This document shows, in pieces, positions 1-14,939 of a stretch of 64,000 nt of DNA. Source of the DNA: Schaalia sp. ZJ405. Its GTDB lineage: Bacteria > Actinomycetota > Actinomycetes > Actinomycetales > Actinomycetaceae. The stretch's first letter is position 1; the number at the start of each line of letters is the position of its first letter. A model generated the notes under the pieces. That model saw only the letters and a program-made list of their open reading frames with translations, did not search any database and was not told where the DNA came from. The stretch spans positions 1,054,001 through 1,118,000 of the forward strand of contig NZ_CP064952.1 in the NCBI RefSeq assembly GCF_011038885.2, written 5' to 3'. The position numbers and the translations under genes were made by a program.

Positions 1-267
1 GACCCGAACTGGGGGAGAATCCTTTCCGAAGTCGGCACCGTGCCGGTAGACGTTGCCCCCTACGACCCGGACCACGTGAATGTTTCAATTAACGGCGTCA
101 TGGTGTGTCGCGGTGGCGGACTGGGAGAGCCCCGTGAGTTGGTTGACATGACCGGCCGGGACGTTCGGATTGTCATCGACCTCGGCGCAGGAAACACCGA
201 GGTCACACTGTGGACCAACGACCTGACACACGACTACGTTCACGAAAACAGCGCCTACTCATCATGA
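1..267 (+). CDS. argJ: ArgJ, C-terminal end (glutamate N-acetyltransferase / ornithine acetyltransferase), cut by window start
   Basis: This is the C-terminal 88 residues of ArgJ, which moves the acetyl group from N-acetylornithine to glutamate in the cyclic arginine pathway. The reading frame is open from base 1. It begins with DPNWGRIL, and the tail WTNDLTHDYVHENSAYSS is the characteristic ArgJ C-terminus. The stop codon TGA (265-267) overlaps the ATG of argD, so the two are translationally coupled. In most actinobacteria argB (N-acetylglutamate kinase) lies between argJ and argD; here there is no room for it. The N-terminal part and the autoproteolysis site are outside the window. Confidence 0.93.
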   Translation, partial: DPNWGRILSEVGTVPVDVAPYDPDHVNVSINGVMVCRGGGLGEPRELVDMTGRDVRIVIDLGAGNTEVTLWTNDLTHDYVHENSAYSS

Positions 268-1577
268 ATACTCCGACAAATCCGATGACACCCGCCACCC
301 CAGTCGCCGACGCGACGACGGGGCAGGCCCCCGAACACGCGAAACACGCCGCTGAGACATGGGCTGCGCGCTATGCCGGAGCTGTGATGAACACCTTCGG
401 AACCCCGCAGCTCACCCTCACCGGTGGACACGGATGCACCCTCGTTGACGACGAAGGAAAGGAATACCTTGATCTCCTGGGGGGAATTGCCGTCAACGTC
501 CTCGGTCAGGCTCACCCTGCCGTTGTCGCGGCGGTCACCGAGCAGATCCACACCCTCGGTCACGTCTCAAACTATTTCGCAACACCTCCGCATATCCAAT
601 TGGCAGAACGCCTGCTATCCATCATCTCCACCGATGAGACACCCGAGGAATCACGTGTCTTCTTAGCCAATTCAGGGGCGGAAGCAAATGAGTGCGCATT
701 GAAGATCGTCAAGGCCTACGGCGTATCGACAGGGCGCACACGGATCCTCGTCCTCGATCATGCATTCCACGGCCGGACCCTCGGGGCACTGTCGCTGACA
801 TGGAAAGAGGCATACCGGCAGCCCTTCGCGCCGCTCATTCCGGGAATCGAATTTATCCCGGCAAACGATAGTGATGCCCTACGCACAGCAATGAACGAGG
901 ACGTCGCCGGTTTCTTCGTTGAACCCATCCAAGGCGAAGCAGGAGTGCACGTTCTGGACGACGACTATCTGCGCCTCGCGCGAGAACTGACGCGCGAACA
1001 CGGGGCGCTGCTAGTTGTTGATGAAGTTCAATGCGGTATTGGGCGAACCGGCGCATGGATGGGACATCATCACAGCGCGATCACTCCCGATGTTGTCACC
1101 TTGGCTAAGGGACTGGGCGGCGGACTGCCCATCGGAGCGTGTGTTGCCTTCGGGGAGACGGCCTCAATCCTTGGACCGGGAATGCACGGGACAACTTTCG
1201 GAGGAAATCCCGTGTGCGCGGCAGCGGCCGTGGCCGTCCTCGACACCATTGAGTCCGAGGGCCTCATTGAACACGCCCGCGACCTCGGCCATTGGCTACG
1301 CTGCGCCCTGCGAGAGGCCGCTCCCCACATGATTTCAGAGGTACGAGGACGAGGCCTCCTCATCGGCATCGAATTGACGCACGACATCGCGCCACAGATT
1401 GTTGCGTGTGCTCGCGACGCCGGATTCATTGTCAACGCAACATCTGCGAAAGTTCTGCGGCTGGCACCGCCACTGATCCTCAGCCAAGACGAAGCAGCGA
1501 GCTTCGTTGACGCATTCCCGTCGATGATCAGCCAAGCGCAGACAATGGTTTCGGCCGAGCGAAAGGACTCGAAATGA
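264..1577 (+). CDS. argD: Acetylornithine aminotransferase
   Basis: A PLP-dependent class-III aminotransferase of 437 aa that converts N-acetylglutamate semialdehyde to N-acetylornithine. Visible family features are the glycine-rich GGIAVNVLGQAHP near the N-terminus, the LANSGAEANE motif, the VDEVQCGIGRTG segment with the cofactor-binding aspartate, and TLAKGLGGGLPIGA, whose lysine (about residue 282) should form the Schiff base. The ATG at 264 is chosen because it overlaps the argJ stop as ATGA and matches the normal family length. A longer in-frame start at 210 lies inside argJ and is unlikely. The gene overlaps argR by 4 bases at its end. Confidence 0.95.
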   Translation: MNTPTNPMTPATPVADATTGQAPEHAKHAAETWAARYAGAVMNTFGTPQLTLTGGHGCTLVDDEGKEYLDLLGGIAVNVLGQAHPAVVAAVTEQIHTLGHVSNYFATPPHIQLAERLLSIISTDETPEESRVFLANSGAEANECALKIVKAYGVSTGRTRILVLDHAFHGRTLGALSLTWKEAYRQPFAPLIPGIEFIPANDSDALRTAMNEDVAGFFVEPIQGEAGVHVLDDDYLRLARELTREHGALLVVDEVQCGIGRTGAWMGHHHSAITPDVVTLAKGLGGGLPIGACVAFGETASILGPGMHGTTFGGNPVCAAAAVAVLDTIESEGLIEHARDLGHWLRCALREAAPHMISEVRGRGLLIGIELTHDIAPQIVACARDAGFIVNATSAKVLRLAPPLILSQDEAASFVDAFPSMISQAQTMVSAERKDSK

Positions 1578-2095
1578 CTCCCGCTATTCCGTCGACTCGC
1601 GCTGGACGGCAAGCAGCGATCCGAGAGATCCTGGCATCGACACATATCGCATCGCAAGAACAGCTGCGATCACAGCTTGTGGATCTGGGTGTCGACGTCA
1701 CTCAGGCAACGCTTTCACGTGACCTCATGGATATGCGGGCAACAAAAATTCGGACCGCCGATGGGGTGCTGCAGTATTCGGTGCCCGATATTGATGGCGT
1801 CCCAACCCATGACGGTGAAGCCACTCAGGAACGTCTTGTTCGGTGGTGCCAATCGCTTCTCGTCACCGCGATCCGTATCGAACACCAGCTGGTGATCCGC
1901 ACGCTCGTCGGCGGAGCAAACCTCCTTGGATCCGCGCTCGATTCCGCACGTTTTGATGAAATTGTTGGAACGATCGCAGGAGATGACACAATCCTCGTGA
2001 TCTGCCGAACACCGGCAGAAGCACAGATCGTTGAGCACCGACTGATGAAGCTCGCTGATCCGTCCTCGTCCCCGACTCCGGCGGTCGCGGACTAG
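1574..2095 (+). CDS. argR: Arginine repressor ArgR
   Basis: ArgR is the hexameric, arginine-binding repressor of the arginine genes. The 173-aa product has the usual two halves. The N-terminal winged-helix DNA-binding domain has the conserved [13 protein letters not shown] recognition segment. The C-terminal arginine-binding/oligomerisation domain ends in [18 protein letters not shown], with the conserved GDDT. The ATG overlaps the argD stop (ATGA). Its position between argD and argG is the standard actinobacterial order, so it probably controls its own operon. I did not find a convincing ARG box in this part; the operon promoter lies upstream of the window. Confidence 0.95.
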   Translation: MTPAIPSTRAGRQAAIREILASTHIASQEQLRSQLVDLGVDVTQATLSRDLMDMRATKIRTADGVLQYSVPDIDGVPTHDGEATQERLVRWCQSLLVTAIRIEHQLVIRTLVGGANLLGSALDSARFDEIVGTIAGDDTILVICRTPAEAQIVEHRLMKLADPSSSPTPAVAD

Positions 2096-2175
2096 GCGGG
2101 GAGCTGAGGCTCGCCAGCCGGAAGACAACACAACACACGTCAGGAAATAACACCTTCCACGAAAAGGACACACAT

Positions 2176-3399
2176 ATGTCGCAAAGTAAAGATCGCGTCG
2201 TCCTGGCCTACTCCGGTGGTCTGGACACATCCGTTGCCATCGGATGGATCGGAGAGCAGACAGGCCGCGAGGTCGTTGCAGTTGCCGTTGACGTTGGCCA
2301 GGGAGGTGAAGACCTCGAAGTGATTCGCCAGCGCGCCCTCGACTGTGGAGCCGTCGAAGCCTACGTTGCCGACGCGCGCAACGAGTTCGCCGAGGACTAC
2401 TGCATGCCGGCGCTCAAAGCAAATGCCCTCTACGAAGGACAATATCCGCTGGTATCGGCGCTTTCACGTCCCGTCATCGTCAAACACCTCGTCAAAGCTG
2501 CGCGAGAATTCGGTGCCTCCACTGTTGCTCACGGATGCACCGGCAAGGGCAACGACCAGGTGCGTTTCGAGGTGTCCATTACCTCGATGGCTCCTGACAT
2601 GGACTGCATTTCTCCTGTCCGTGACCTCGCCCTGACTCGGGACGTGGCGATTGACTACGCGCAGAAGCATCACCTGCCGATTGAAACCACGAAGCACAAC
2701 CCTTTCTCCATTGACCAGAACGTCTGGGGACGTGCCATCGAGACCGGTTACCTCGAAGACCTGTGGAATGCGCCGACGAAAGATGTCTACGTGTACACGG
2801 ATGATCCGACCTATCCGCCGTTGCCCGACGAGGTCGTCATTACCTTCGACAAGGGAATTCCCGTGGCCATTGATGGGCGCTCTGTGACGCCGCTTGAAGC
2901 CATTCAAGAAATGAACCGCCGCGCCGGTGCCCAGGGGATCGGCAGGATCGACATGGTCGAGGACCGCCTCGTTGGCATCAAGTCGCGAGAAATTTACGAG
3001 GCTCCTGGCGCTGTTGCCCTCATTGCCGCGCATCAGGCCCTTGAATCGGTGACCCTTGAGCGGCTGCAACGTCGGTACAAGCGCCAAATGGAGCAGACGT
3101 GGGGTGAACTCGTCTATGAAGCTCAGTGGTACTCGCCGCTCAAGCGCTCAATGGATGCCTTCATTGAAGACACTCAGACCTACGTGTCCGGCGATATCCG
3201 CATGGTTTTGCACGCGGGACGCGCAACGGTCAACGGCCGCCGCTCCGATGCCTCCCTCTACGACTTCAACTTGGCCACATACGACACGGGCGATACCTTC
3301 GACCAGTCGTCGTCTCGCGGATTCATTGACATTTACGGATTGCAGTCGAAACTCGCGGCTGCGCGTGATGTCCGGATGGGTGTGAATCGCGGATACTAA
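2176..3399 (+). CDS. argG: Argininosuccinate synthase
   Basis: ArgG joins citrulline and aspartate with ATP to give argininosuccinate in the cytoplasm. The 407-aa sequence starts with the P-loop-like pyrophosphatase motif AYSGGLDTS (about residues 11-18) and contains [15 protein letters not shown] and SIDQNVWGR, all typical. The ATG at 2176 is preceded by AAAAGGA at a good distance. It lies 80 bp after argR and is followed, unusually, by a membrane-protein gene rather than directly by argH. The length is normal for the family. Confidence 0.96.
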   Translation: MSQSKDRVVLAYSGGLDTSVAIGWIGEQTGREVVAVAVDVGQGGEDLEVIRQRALDCGAVEAYVADARNEFAEDYCMPALKANALYEGQYPLVSALSRPVIVKHLVKAAREFGASTVAHGCTGKGNDQVRFEVSITSMAPDMDCISPVRDLALTRDVAIDYAQKHHLPIETTKHNPFSIDQNVWGRAIETGYLEDLWNAPTKDVYVYTDDPTYPPLPDEVVITFDKGIPVAIDGRSVTPLEAIQEMNRRAGAQGIGRIDMVEDRLVGIKSREIYEAPGAVALIAAHQALESVTLERLQRRYKRQMEQTWGELVYEAQWYSPLKRSMDAFIEDTQTYVSGDIRMVLHAGRATVNGRRSDASLYDFNLATYDTGDTFDQSSSRGFIDIYGLQSKLAAARDVRMGVNRGY

Positions 3400-3419
3400 G
3401 ATGCTGTCAGTGCGAGATC

Positions 3420-4922
3420 ATGCGCACTGATCATCAGCATCGATTGTTGAGCGGCGGTGAGAATGACGTGTCTCTACACTCTGTGAGCGTGAGTGTCAGC
3501 GGAGTGACTCAATCACTTCGTGACGGGTTGGTTCCCGTCCACGGATTTTTCACCGCCGCTTTTTCTCCCCATCAAGGCGCGGTGGCCTTTGAGCAGCCAC
3601 GGAGTTATTCACCTATCGAGAGCCAGCGAGAACGCGTGGCGTCGAACATCCTGGTGTGGAGCATCGTCGCGATGTTCTTCATCGGCTTTGCCGGTCAAGG
3701 CATCCGCAACATCGTCGGCATGTATCAGTCCAGCATCGTCATGGCCGGTGTTTTCGCGCTTTTCATTGCGGCGCTGTATATGTCGGGCCGAACAATTCGC
3801 TGGGGCAACACGCCGCCGCTCATCGCCGCATTCGTTCTGCTGTGCGCACTGAGCGTCATCTGGTCACAGTACCCAGGACACACCGCGGCTTTCGCTGTTG
3901 TTCAGGTGTTCGCCACGGTCACCGCCGTCGCAATTGCTTCCTGCCTGACGCTACGAGGGATCATCCAGTCGGTCGTCGTCTCCTTCCAGGCGATCCTCAT
4001 TGCCTCCTACGCCCTCGAGCTTTTCGTTGCCGTGATTTTGCGACACAAGCTTGCACCGATTCCCATGTGGGGGATGGACACAGTTCCAGAACTCCACTAC
4101 TGGGTGAACAACGCCCTCTTCAAGGGCGGGGCAATCCAAGGCTTCATGGGCAATCGCAACCCCTTCTCCTTCGTTGCCCTTCTCCTCCTCATTTGCCTGT
4201 GGGCGCAGTGGCGCGACCAGCAGCGGTCGTTGGCGTCGAGCCTGACGTGGGCAGCGATCTGTTTCCTCACCCTCGCCCTGACTCGTTCGGCAACGACGAC
4301 GCTGTGCGTCCTCGCCTGTTTCCTTGTCATGGCGTGTTTTTCCATCGTTAGGCGTCAGCCACAATCCCGGCGCCGCAGCGTCGGAACACTGCTGCTTATC
4401 GGACTCGGCGTGTTGGCGGCCCTCTTAGTGATCTTCTATCCCGCCGTCGCCAAGCTGCTGAACAAGTCCACCGACTTCACTGGGCGCGGAAAAATCTGGC
4501 GCATACTGCTCCCCATGTGGCAGGAGCATCCGATCCTCGGATGGGGATGGACCATCGGATGGCCCGCCTCGGATCCGCGCTTCGCCACACTCATTCCCCG
4601 CGCAGACAAAACTCCGACGACGCAGGCCCACAACGCCTTCATCGAGGCACTATTCCAACTGGGAATCGTCGGGGCTTTCCTCCTCGTCGCGATCCTCGCC
4701 GTAATGATCTATCAGTCGATGCGGATTGCGCTCGCTGGGCTAGACGTTGATCGTTCCTCTCAGTGGCCGGTGACGATCCTTGTGACACTCATCGGTCAAT
4801 CCCTTTCGGAATCGCGTCTTCTTTTCGAGGGGAATTGGCTTCTCCTCGTCGTCATCGCCACGTGGCTTGGCGCACGCAGCCGCGAACTTTCCACAGATCC
4901 TCATGTACATGAAAGGTCCTAG
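3420..4922 (+). CDS. O-antigen ligase / polysaccharide polymerase-like (Wzy_C family) membrane protein
   Basis: A polytopic membrane protein of up to 500 aa. After a hydrophilic N-terminus of about 75 residues there are many hydrophobic helices, starting with ILVWSIVAMFFIGFAGQGI. A large loop carries FTGRGKIWRILLPMW and AHNAFIEALFQLGIVGAFL, close to the HN...GIxG signature of the Wzy_C/O-antigen ligase and ExoQ family. These proteins join or polymerise lipid-linked glycans outside the membrane, so a role in cell-envelope or exopolysaccharide assembly is inferred; the substrate is unknown. The start is uncertain: GTG codons at 3468 or 3489 are alternatives. It lies between argG and argH with only 6 bp before argH, so it is probably co-transcribed with arginine genes. 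Confidence 0.75.
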   Translation: MRTDHQHRLLSGGENDVSLHSVSVSVSGVTQSLRDGLVPVHGFFTAAFSPHQGAVAFEQPRSYSPIESQRERVASNILVWSIVAMFFIGFAGQGIRNIVGMYQSSIVMAGVFALFIAALYMSGRTIRWGNTPPLIAAFVLLCALSVIWSQYPGHTAAFAVVQVFATVTAVAIASCLTLRGIIQSVVVSFQAILIASYALELFVAVILRHKLAPIPMWGMDTVPELHYWVNNALFKGGAIQGFMGNRNPFSFVALLLLICLWAQWRDQQRSLASSLTWAAICFLTLALTRSATTTLCVLACFLVMACFSIVRRQPQSRRRSVGTLLLIGLGVLAALLVIFYPAVAKLLNKSTDFTGRGKIWRILLPMWQEHPILGWGWTIGWPASDPRFATLIPRADKTPTTQAHNAFIEALFQLGIVGAFLLVAILAVMIYQSMRIALAGLDVDRSSQWPVTILVTLIGQSLSESRLLFEGNWLLLVVIATWLGARSRELSTDPHVHERS

Positions 4923-6371
<1,449 letters not shown>

Positions 6372-6427
6372 ACTCATCCCCGGGGTCGTGCGCGATGCTT
6401 GTCATGTGCCGCCGATGAGTGCCTGTC

Positions 6428-6443
6428 CCGGTTCGCGAACCGG
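6428..6443. terminator. Perfect 16-bp palindrome downstream of argH
   Basis: CCGGTTCGCGAACCGG is a perfect inverted repeat in the 162-bp gap between argH and tyrS. It could be a short hairpin ending the arg transcript or a protein-binding site in front of tyrS. There is no T-run after it, so terminator function is only a guess. Confidence 0.3.
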
Positions 6444-6533
6444 CTCTCATGCAGAGTAACGGACACTCTCGCGGGCTGACGGGCACTGAAAAGGGACCCC
6501 TATCGTTTGGACTTTATGAAAGAGGGGCTTGTC

Positions 6534-7796
6534 GTGACCGACATTCTCGACGAACTGCAATGGCGAGGACTGATCGCTCAGCACACTGATTTTGAGGCTC
6601 TTCGAGCCCAGCTTGCTGCGGGACCGGTGACTTTCTATTGCGGTTATGATCCGACTGCCGCGTCACTGCATCACGGTCACCTCGTTCAGCTGATTCTTAT
6701 GCGTCACCTTCAGCTTGCCGGGCATCGTCCGCTGGCGCTTGTTGGTGGTGCAACAGGACAGATTGGTGATCCGCGTCAGTCCGGGGAACGCCAACTCAAC
6801 TCCACAGACGTGGTTGCTCAGTGGGCTGAACGCCTCAAGAGCCAGATCTCACGTTTCCTTGATTTTGACGGTCCGAACGCAGCCATCATGGTCAACAACC
6901 TTGACTGGACAGCGGATATGTCAGCGATCGACCTGTTAAGGGGAATCGGTAAGTACTTCCGCATGGGGACGATGCTCGGCAAAGATATTGTTGCGCGCCG
7001 CCTCGAGTCCGAGGAAGGTATTTCCTACACGGAGTTCTCCTACCAGGTGCTTCAGGCGAATGACTATCTCGAACTGTTCCGTCGCTACGGCTGCACCCTT
7101 GAGACCGGTGGAAACGACCAGTGGGGCAACATGGTCGGTGGGGTCGACCTCATTCGTAAAGTCGAGGGAGCCGACACCCACGTCCTGACCACGCCGATCA
7201 TTACGAAGTCTGATGGGACGAAGTTCGGCAAGTCCGAGGGCGGTGCCATCTGGCTAGATCCCGACATGATGTCCCCGTACGCCTTCTACCAGTTCTGGTT
7301 GCAGGTTGCAGATGCCGACGTTATTCGCCTGGCGAAAATCTTCACTTTCATGTCTCGTGAGGAAATTGAGGCTCTTGAAGCCGAGGTCGCTGAGCGTCCC
7401 CATCTGCGCGCCGCCCAAAAGGCACTTGCCGCGTCTGTGACTGAGCTGGTCCACGGGCGTGAGGAACTGGATCGTGTGCTGCGAGCAACGGAAGCCCTGT
7501 GGGGTAAGGGTGACTTGCGTGATATCGATGAGGTGACCCTCACGGCGGCAACTGCCGACCTACCGAGGGCATCGCTGACACTTGGCGAAGCAACAATCGT
7601 TGACGCTCTGGTGGAGTCCGGACTTGAAAAGGGACGAGGCGCGGCGCGTCGAACCGTTGCTTCCGGTGGTGCATCGATCAACAACGTCAAGGTGGAGGAT
7701 GAGGACAAGCCGATCAATTCTGATGATCTGCTTGCGGGAAACCTCGTTCTTATCCGCAAGGGACGACGAAATCTCGCCGTTGTCGAGATGCGATGA
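6534..7796 (+). CDS. tyrS: Tyrosyl-tRNA synthetase
   Basis: TyrS charges tRNA-Tyr. The class-I catalytic domain shows the HIGH-type motif (HHGH in PTAASLHHGHLVQ) and the KMSKS-type motif KFGKS. The last 70 or so residues form an S4 RNA-binding domain (GRGAARRTVASGGASINN). The GTG at 6534 is preferred because AGAGGGG ends 7 bases before it, giving 420 aa. TTG at 6507 and ATG at 6516 in the same frame lack a good ribosome-binding site. In many actinobacteria tyrS stands near the tlyA-nadK-recN block, as it does here, but an rRNA operon separates them. Confidence 0.95.
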   Translation: MTDILDELQWRGLIAQHTDFEALRAQLAAGPVTFYCGYDPTAASLHHGHLVQLILMRHLQLAGHRPLALVGGATGQIGDPRQSGERQLNSTDVVAQWAERLKSQISRFLDFDGPNAAIMVNNLDWTADMSAIDLLRGIGKYFRMGTMLGKDIVARRLESEEGISYTEFSYQVLQANDYLELFRRYGCTLETGGNDQWGNMVGGVDLIRKVEGADTHVLTTPIITKSDGTKFGKSEGGAIWLDPDMMSPYAFYQFWLQVADADVIRLAKIFTFMSREEIEALEAEVAERPHLRAAQKALAASVTELVHGREELDRVLRATEALWGKGDLRDIDEVTLTAATADLPRASLTLGEATIVDALVESGLEKGRGAARRTVASGGASINNVKVEDEDKPINSDDLLAGNLVLIRKGRRNLAVVEMR

Positions 7797-8349
7797 TCGT
7801 TCGCTGAGCGCGGTGCGCTGCATTGGTGCTGACTGTGACACCGATGCGCTGAGTGCGTGAACGTCCGCTGCTGAGCGTGGCGCGCTCGCGCTGGCTTTCC
7901 CGCCCGCGCTGCGCTCGGCGGCGAACACTATGAACCGATGCCGAACAAGGCGCGTTCATCCTGAGGTTCCTCCCCGCTGTGCTCGTGCCGTCCTGCCCAG
8001 ATGCTCATGTCTTCCCCTCGTCCCCCAGCGAACTTACGCGGAATTTAACGGAACTTCCAGAGTGTGAGGCGGATCGCTCCAGCTGAAGTTGACGTGTGCT
8101 GTGTGGGTGGGTAGTGTTTTTTCTTGTCGCTTGGCTGGCTTTGTGGTTGGTTGGGTGGTGGTTGGTCCTTTCTGGCTTTGGCTCTGTTTGTGGGGTTGGG
8201 GTTGGTTTGTGATTGGTGTTGTTTGTGAACTCGATAGTGTGTTTGTTTGTTTTTATGCCTGTTTTTTGTTTTTGAGTTGTTTTTGGTTGGGATTGCCTGG
8301 GCTGGCTTGGCTGTTGTGGTTGGGTTGGTTTGGGTTTTTTCGAGTTTTT
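7797..8349. other. Non-coding region between tyrS and 16S rRNA
   Basis: No protein gene is supported in these 553 bases. The first 240 contain several small GC-rich inverted repeats with repeated CGCTGAG words and no clear T-run terminator. From about 8089 there is a promoter, followed by a G/T-rich transcribed leader with very few A or C. Inside the leader, around 8226-8258, the stretch GTGAACTCGATAGTGTGTTT followed by TTTTTATGCC resembles the conserved antitermination (boxB/boxA-like) leader found before actinobacterial 16S genes. Confidence 0.6.
8089..8117 (+). promoter_or_regulatory. Likely rRNA operon promoter
   Basis: TTGACG (8089-8094), a 17-base spacer and TAGTGT (8112-8117) give a good vegetative sigma-factor promoter about 230 bases before mature 16S. 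It is the best match in the intergenic region. Further promoters may exist upstream, as is common for rRNA operons. Confidence 0.65.
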
Positions 8350-13299
<4,950 letters not shown>

Positions 13300-13345
13300 C
13301 AACACACACACAATTATTGTGTGTGGCACAATGAGTGTTGTGTTT

Positions 13346-13374
13346 GCAACCACTATACGAATCACCCACAACCC
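13346..13374 (+). other. 3' arm of pre-23S processing stem
   Basis: This segment pairs with 10112-10140 upstream of 23S (GCAACCACTATAC... ACAACCC). See the 5' arm entry. It lies between 23S and 5S. Confidence 0.75.
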
Positions 13375-13432
13375 ACACAACAAGAGCCAAACCCCAACAC
13401 ACGGGGTTAGGGCAGTGTGTGTGGACCAATAG

Positions 13433-13555
13433 TCTTGTGGTGGTCATAGCGTGAGGGAAACGCCCAGCCCTTCCTTTTCGAACCTGGAAGCTAAGCCTCA
13501 CAGCGCCGATGGTACTGCACTTGGGAGAGTGTGGGAGAGTAGGACACCGCCACAA
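13433..13555 (+). rRNA. rrf: 5S ribosomal RNA
   Basis: About 120 nt with the typical actinobacterial 5S core GGTGGTCATAGCG, GAGGGAAACGCCC, GAAGCTAAGCC, CAGCGCCGATGGTACTGC and GGGAGAGTAGGAC. The 5' TTGTGGTG pairs with the 3' CACCGCCACAA to close the molecule. End positions are good to a few bases. Confidence 0.95.
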
Positions 13556-13565
13556 CAAAACAACC

Positions 13566-13603
13566 GTGTGAGCCGACACCCCCCAAGGGGTGCCGGCTCA
13601 CAC
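13566..13603 (+). terminator. rRNA operon terminator
   Basis: A strong hairpin about 10 bases after 5S: GTGTGAGCCG-A-CACCCC, loop CCAA, GGGGTG-C-CGGCTCACAC (16 pairs with one internal mismatch). There is no T-run, but the position right after 5S makes transcription termination the likely role. Confidence 0.8.
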
Positions 13604-13832
13604 ACACATAACCACGCGTAAACCACGAACGCCTCCACAAAACGGGACACCACAACACACACGGGACAAGAGGGGCGCCGACACACACGGCACCACCCAG
13701 CCGTGACCGCGCAATACGACTGGGAAACACAGACGGACAAGCCAACCACACGCGGGACAAGGCACACCAACCCCGTAACGATGGATGATGATTGACTCTG
13801 TCGGCGCGCAGCGATCAGTGTGGAGAAACTTT

Positions 13833-14309
13833 TTATATATTCTCGATGATCCTTGCTTTCGCTGCCCGATATTCCTCGTCGTCGAGGATGCCTTGGTCAT
13901 GGAGGAGTGAAATGTCTCGGAGTTTGCCTAGTGCGGATTCTTTATCCGCTGACAGGTCGGATTGAACTTGCGGTTGAATAGGCGTCTCTTCTTCTGATTC
14001 CTTGATGCGGCCGAGTACTTCCAGGCCAACCTTTTCGAGTGCTTTACCAACACCAACTTGGCTGCGATCAACGATTTTAAGTAGATCATCTTTTGCGTTG
14101 TTTAAGGCATACACTCTATTTTCTGTAGTGATTGTGAGAATCGATTTACCTGAAGTTGCCTTGATAAAATGTTCAACCCCAGCAAGCGCAAGACCCACAG
14201 GGTTTGCCTTCAATCCCATGCTGACCAGCGATGCAACCTGAGAGAAAGCATTTGTTCCATTTGGGTTTGCCGTCTGTTCAGTTCCGTCAACGAAGTTGAT
14301 GTCAAGCAA
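13833..14309 (-). CDS. SHOCT-domain protein, C-terminal part of a probably frameshifted gene
   Basis: The 158-aa frame ends in a SHOCT domain (KLRDISLLHDQGILDDEEYRAAK), a short C-terminal oligomerisation module found in many small bacterial proteins. Before it, a segment with SILTITTENRVYALNN resembles the PH-like domains often paired with SHOCT. The only start in this frame is a TTG at 14309 in the middle of sequence that continues as coding upstream (VDRLKKAVSAYADSPFEKL). That extension runs back to a stop near 14397, overlapping the end of the next upstream frame (14351-14710). The two frames together probably were one protein. The region is visibly more AT-rich than its neighbours. Function unknown. 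Confidence 0.55.
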   Translation of the reverse strand: MLDINFVDGTEQTANPNGTNAFSQVASLVSMGLKANPVGLALAGVEHFIKATSGKSILTITTENRVYALNNAKDDLLKIVDRSQVGVGKALEKVGLEVLGRIKESEEETPIQPQVQSDLSADKESALGKLRDISLLHDQGILDDEEYRAAKARIIENI

Positions 14310-14350
14310 TTTTTCGAACGGAGAGTCAGCGTAAGCGCTGACAGCCTTTT

Positions 14351-14710
14351 TTAGTCGGTCAACCCACGGATTGTTGCAGAGTTTCGGCGGGCGAGATCAG
14401 AAGTTTCCTCACCCTCTTTGATACGTACGTATCCATTTTTATAAATGGTGATTGTTGTGCCTCCAAATACGCCCTGCGTCATTGCTGGGCCGGCCATGCG
14501 CGCTATTTCAGCATCCTTTTGGAGCTGTTCTTCGTGTTCCCGTTCGCGGTCACTGAACTTCTTCTTGGTTGAATCGGCTATCGATCGAAAGAATCCTCGA
14601 TCGCGTCCGGAGCTTGGGCTGTTTGTCGGTTCAATTTCTGGGGGGGTGTAAGCATTGCTAGGTCCTTCTCTTCTTGTCGTAGCTGTTCTAGCACCGTTTG
14701 AGTAGAACAA
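14351..14710 (-). CDS. N-terminal part of the same SHOCT-type protein (frameshifted)
   Basis: The 119-aa frame begins with a disordered, Ser/Pro/Arg-rich stretch. Next comes a charged helix (KKKFSDREREHEEQLQKD), then GGTTITIYKNGYVRI, a beta-strand pattern like the start of a PH-like domain. It stops at 14351-14353, just where the downstream frame (one base earlier in reading) carries on the coding pattern. A -1 shift between about 14354 and 14395 would join both into a single protein of about 270 aa. The annotated start is TTG at 14710 without a clear ribosome-binding site, so the true N-terminus is uncertain. Confidence 0.5.
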   Translation of the reverse strand: MFYSNGARTATTRREGPSNAYTPPEIEPTNSPSSGRDRGFFRSIADSTKKKFSDREREHEEQLQKDAEIARMAGPAMTQGVFGGTTITIYKNGYVRIKEGEETSDLARRNSATIRGLTD

Positions 14711-14939
14711 TTCACACTATATTACGGGTAACGATTACCGACAGATCAGCGTCCGGGCAGTGGGACTTTGATGGTCTCTGTGATGCCCAAGAGCCGAGTT
14801 AGCTCACACACAGGTTCTCACACTCAGTCTGCGTGACCTCAACGCCAGCGGGTATGATCAATGTGGTTAAACAGCGCACGAATTGGAATGCGCGACTGAG
14901 ATGACATGTGCGCGTTGCGCGAGAATAGAGGTTTTCACT

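Noticed and set aside
7797..7960. Terminator after tyrS
   Set aside because: GC-rich repeats with CGCTGAG words can pair in several ways, but no single stem is clearly better and there is no T-run.
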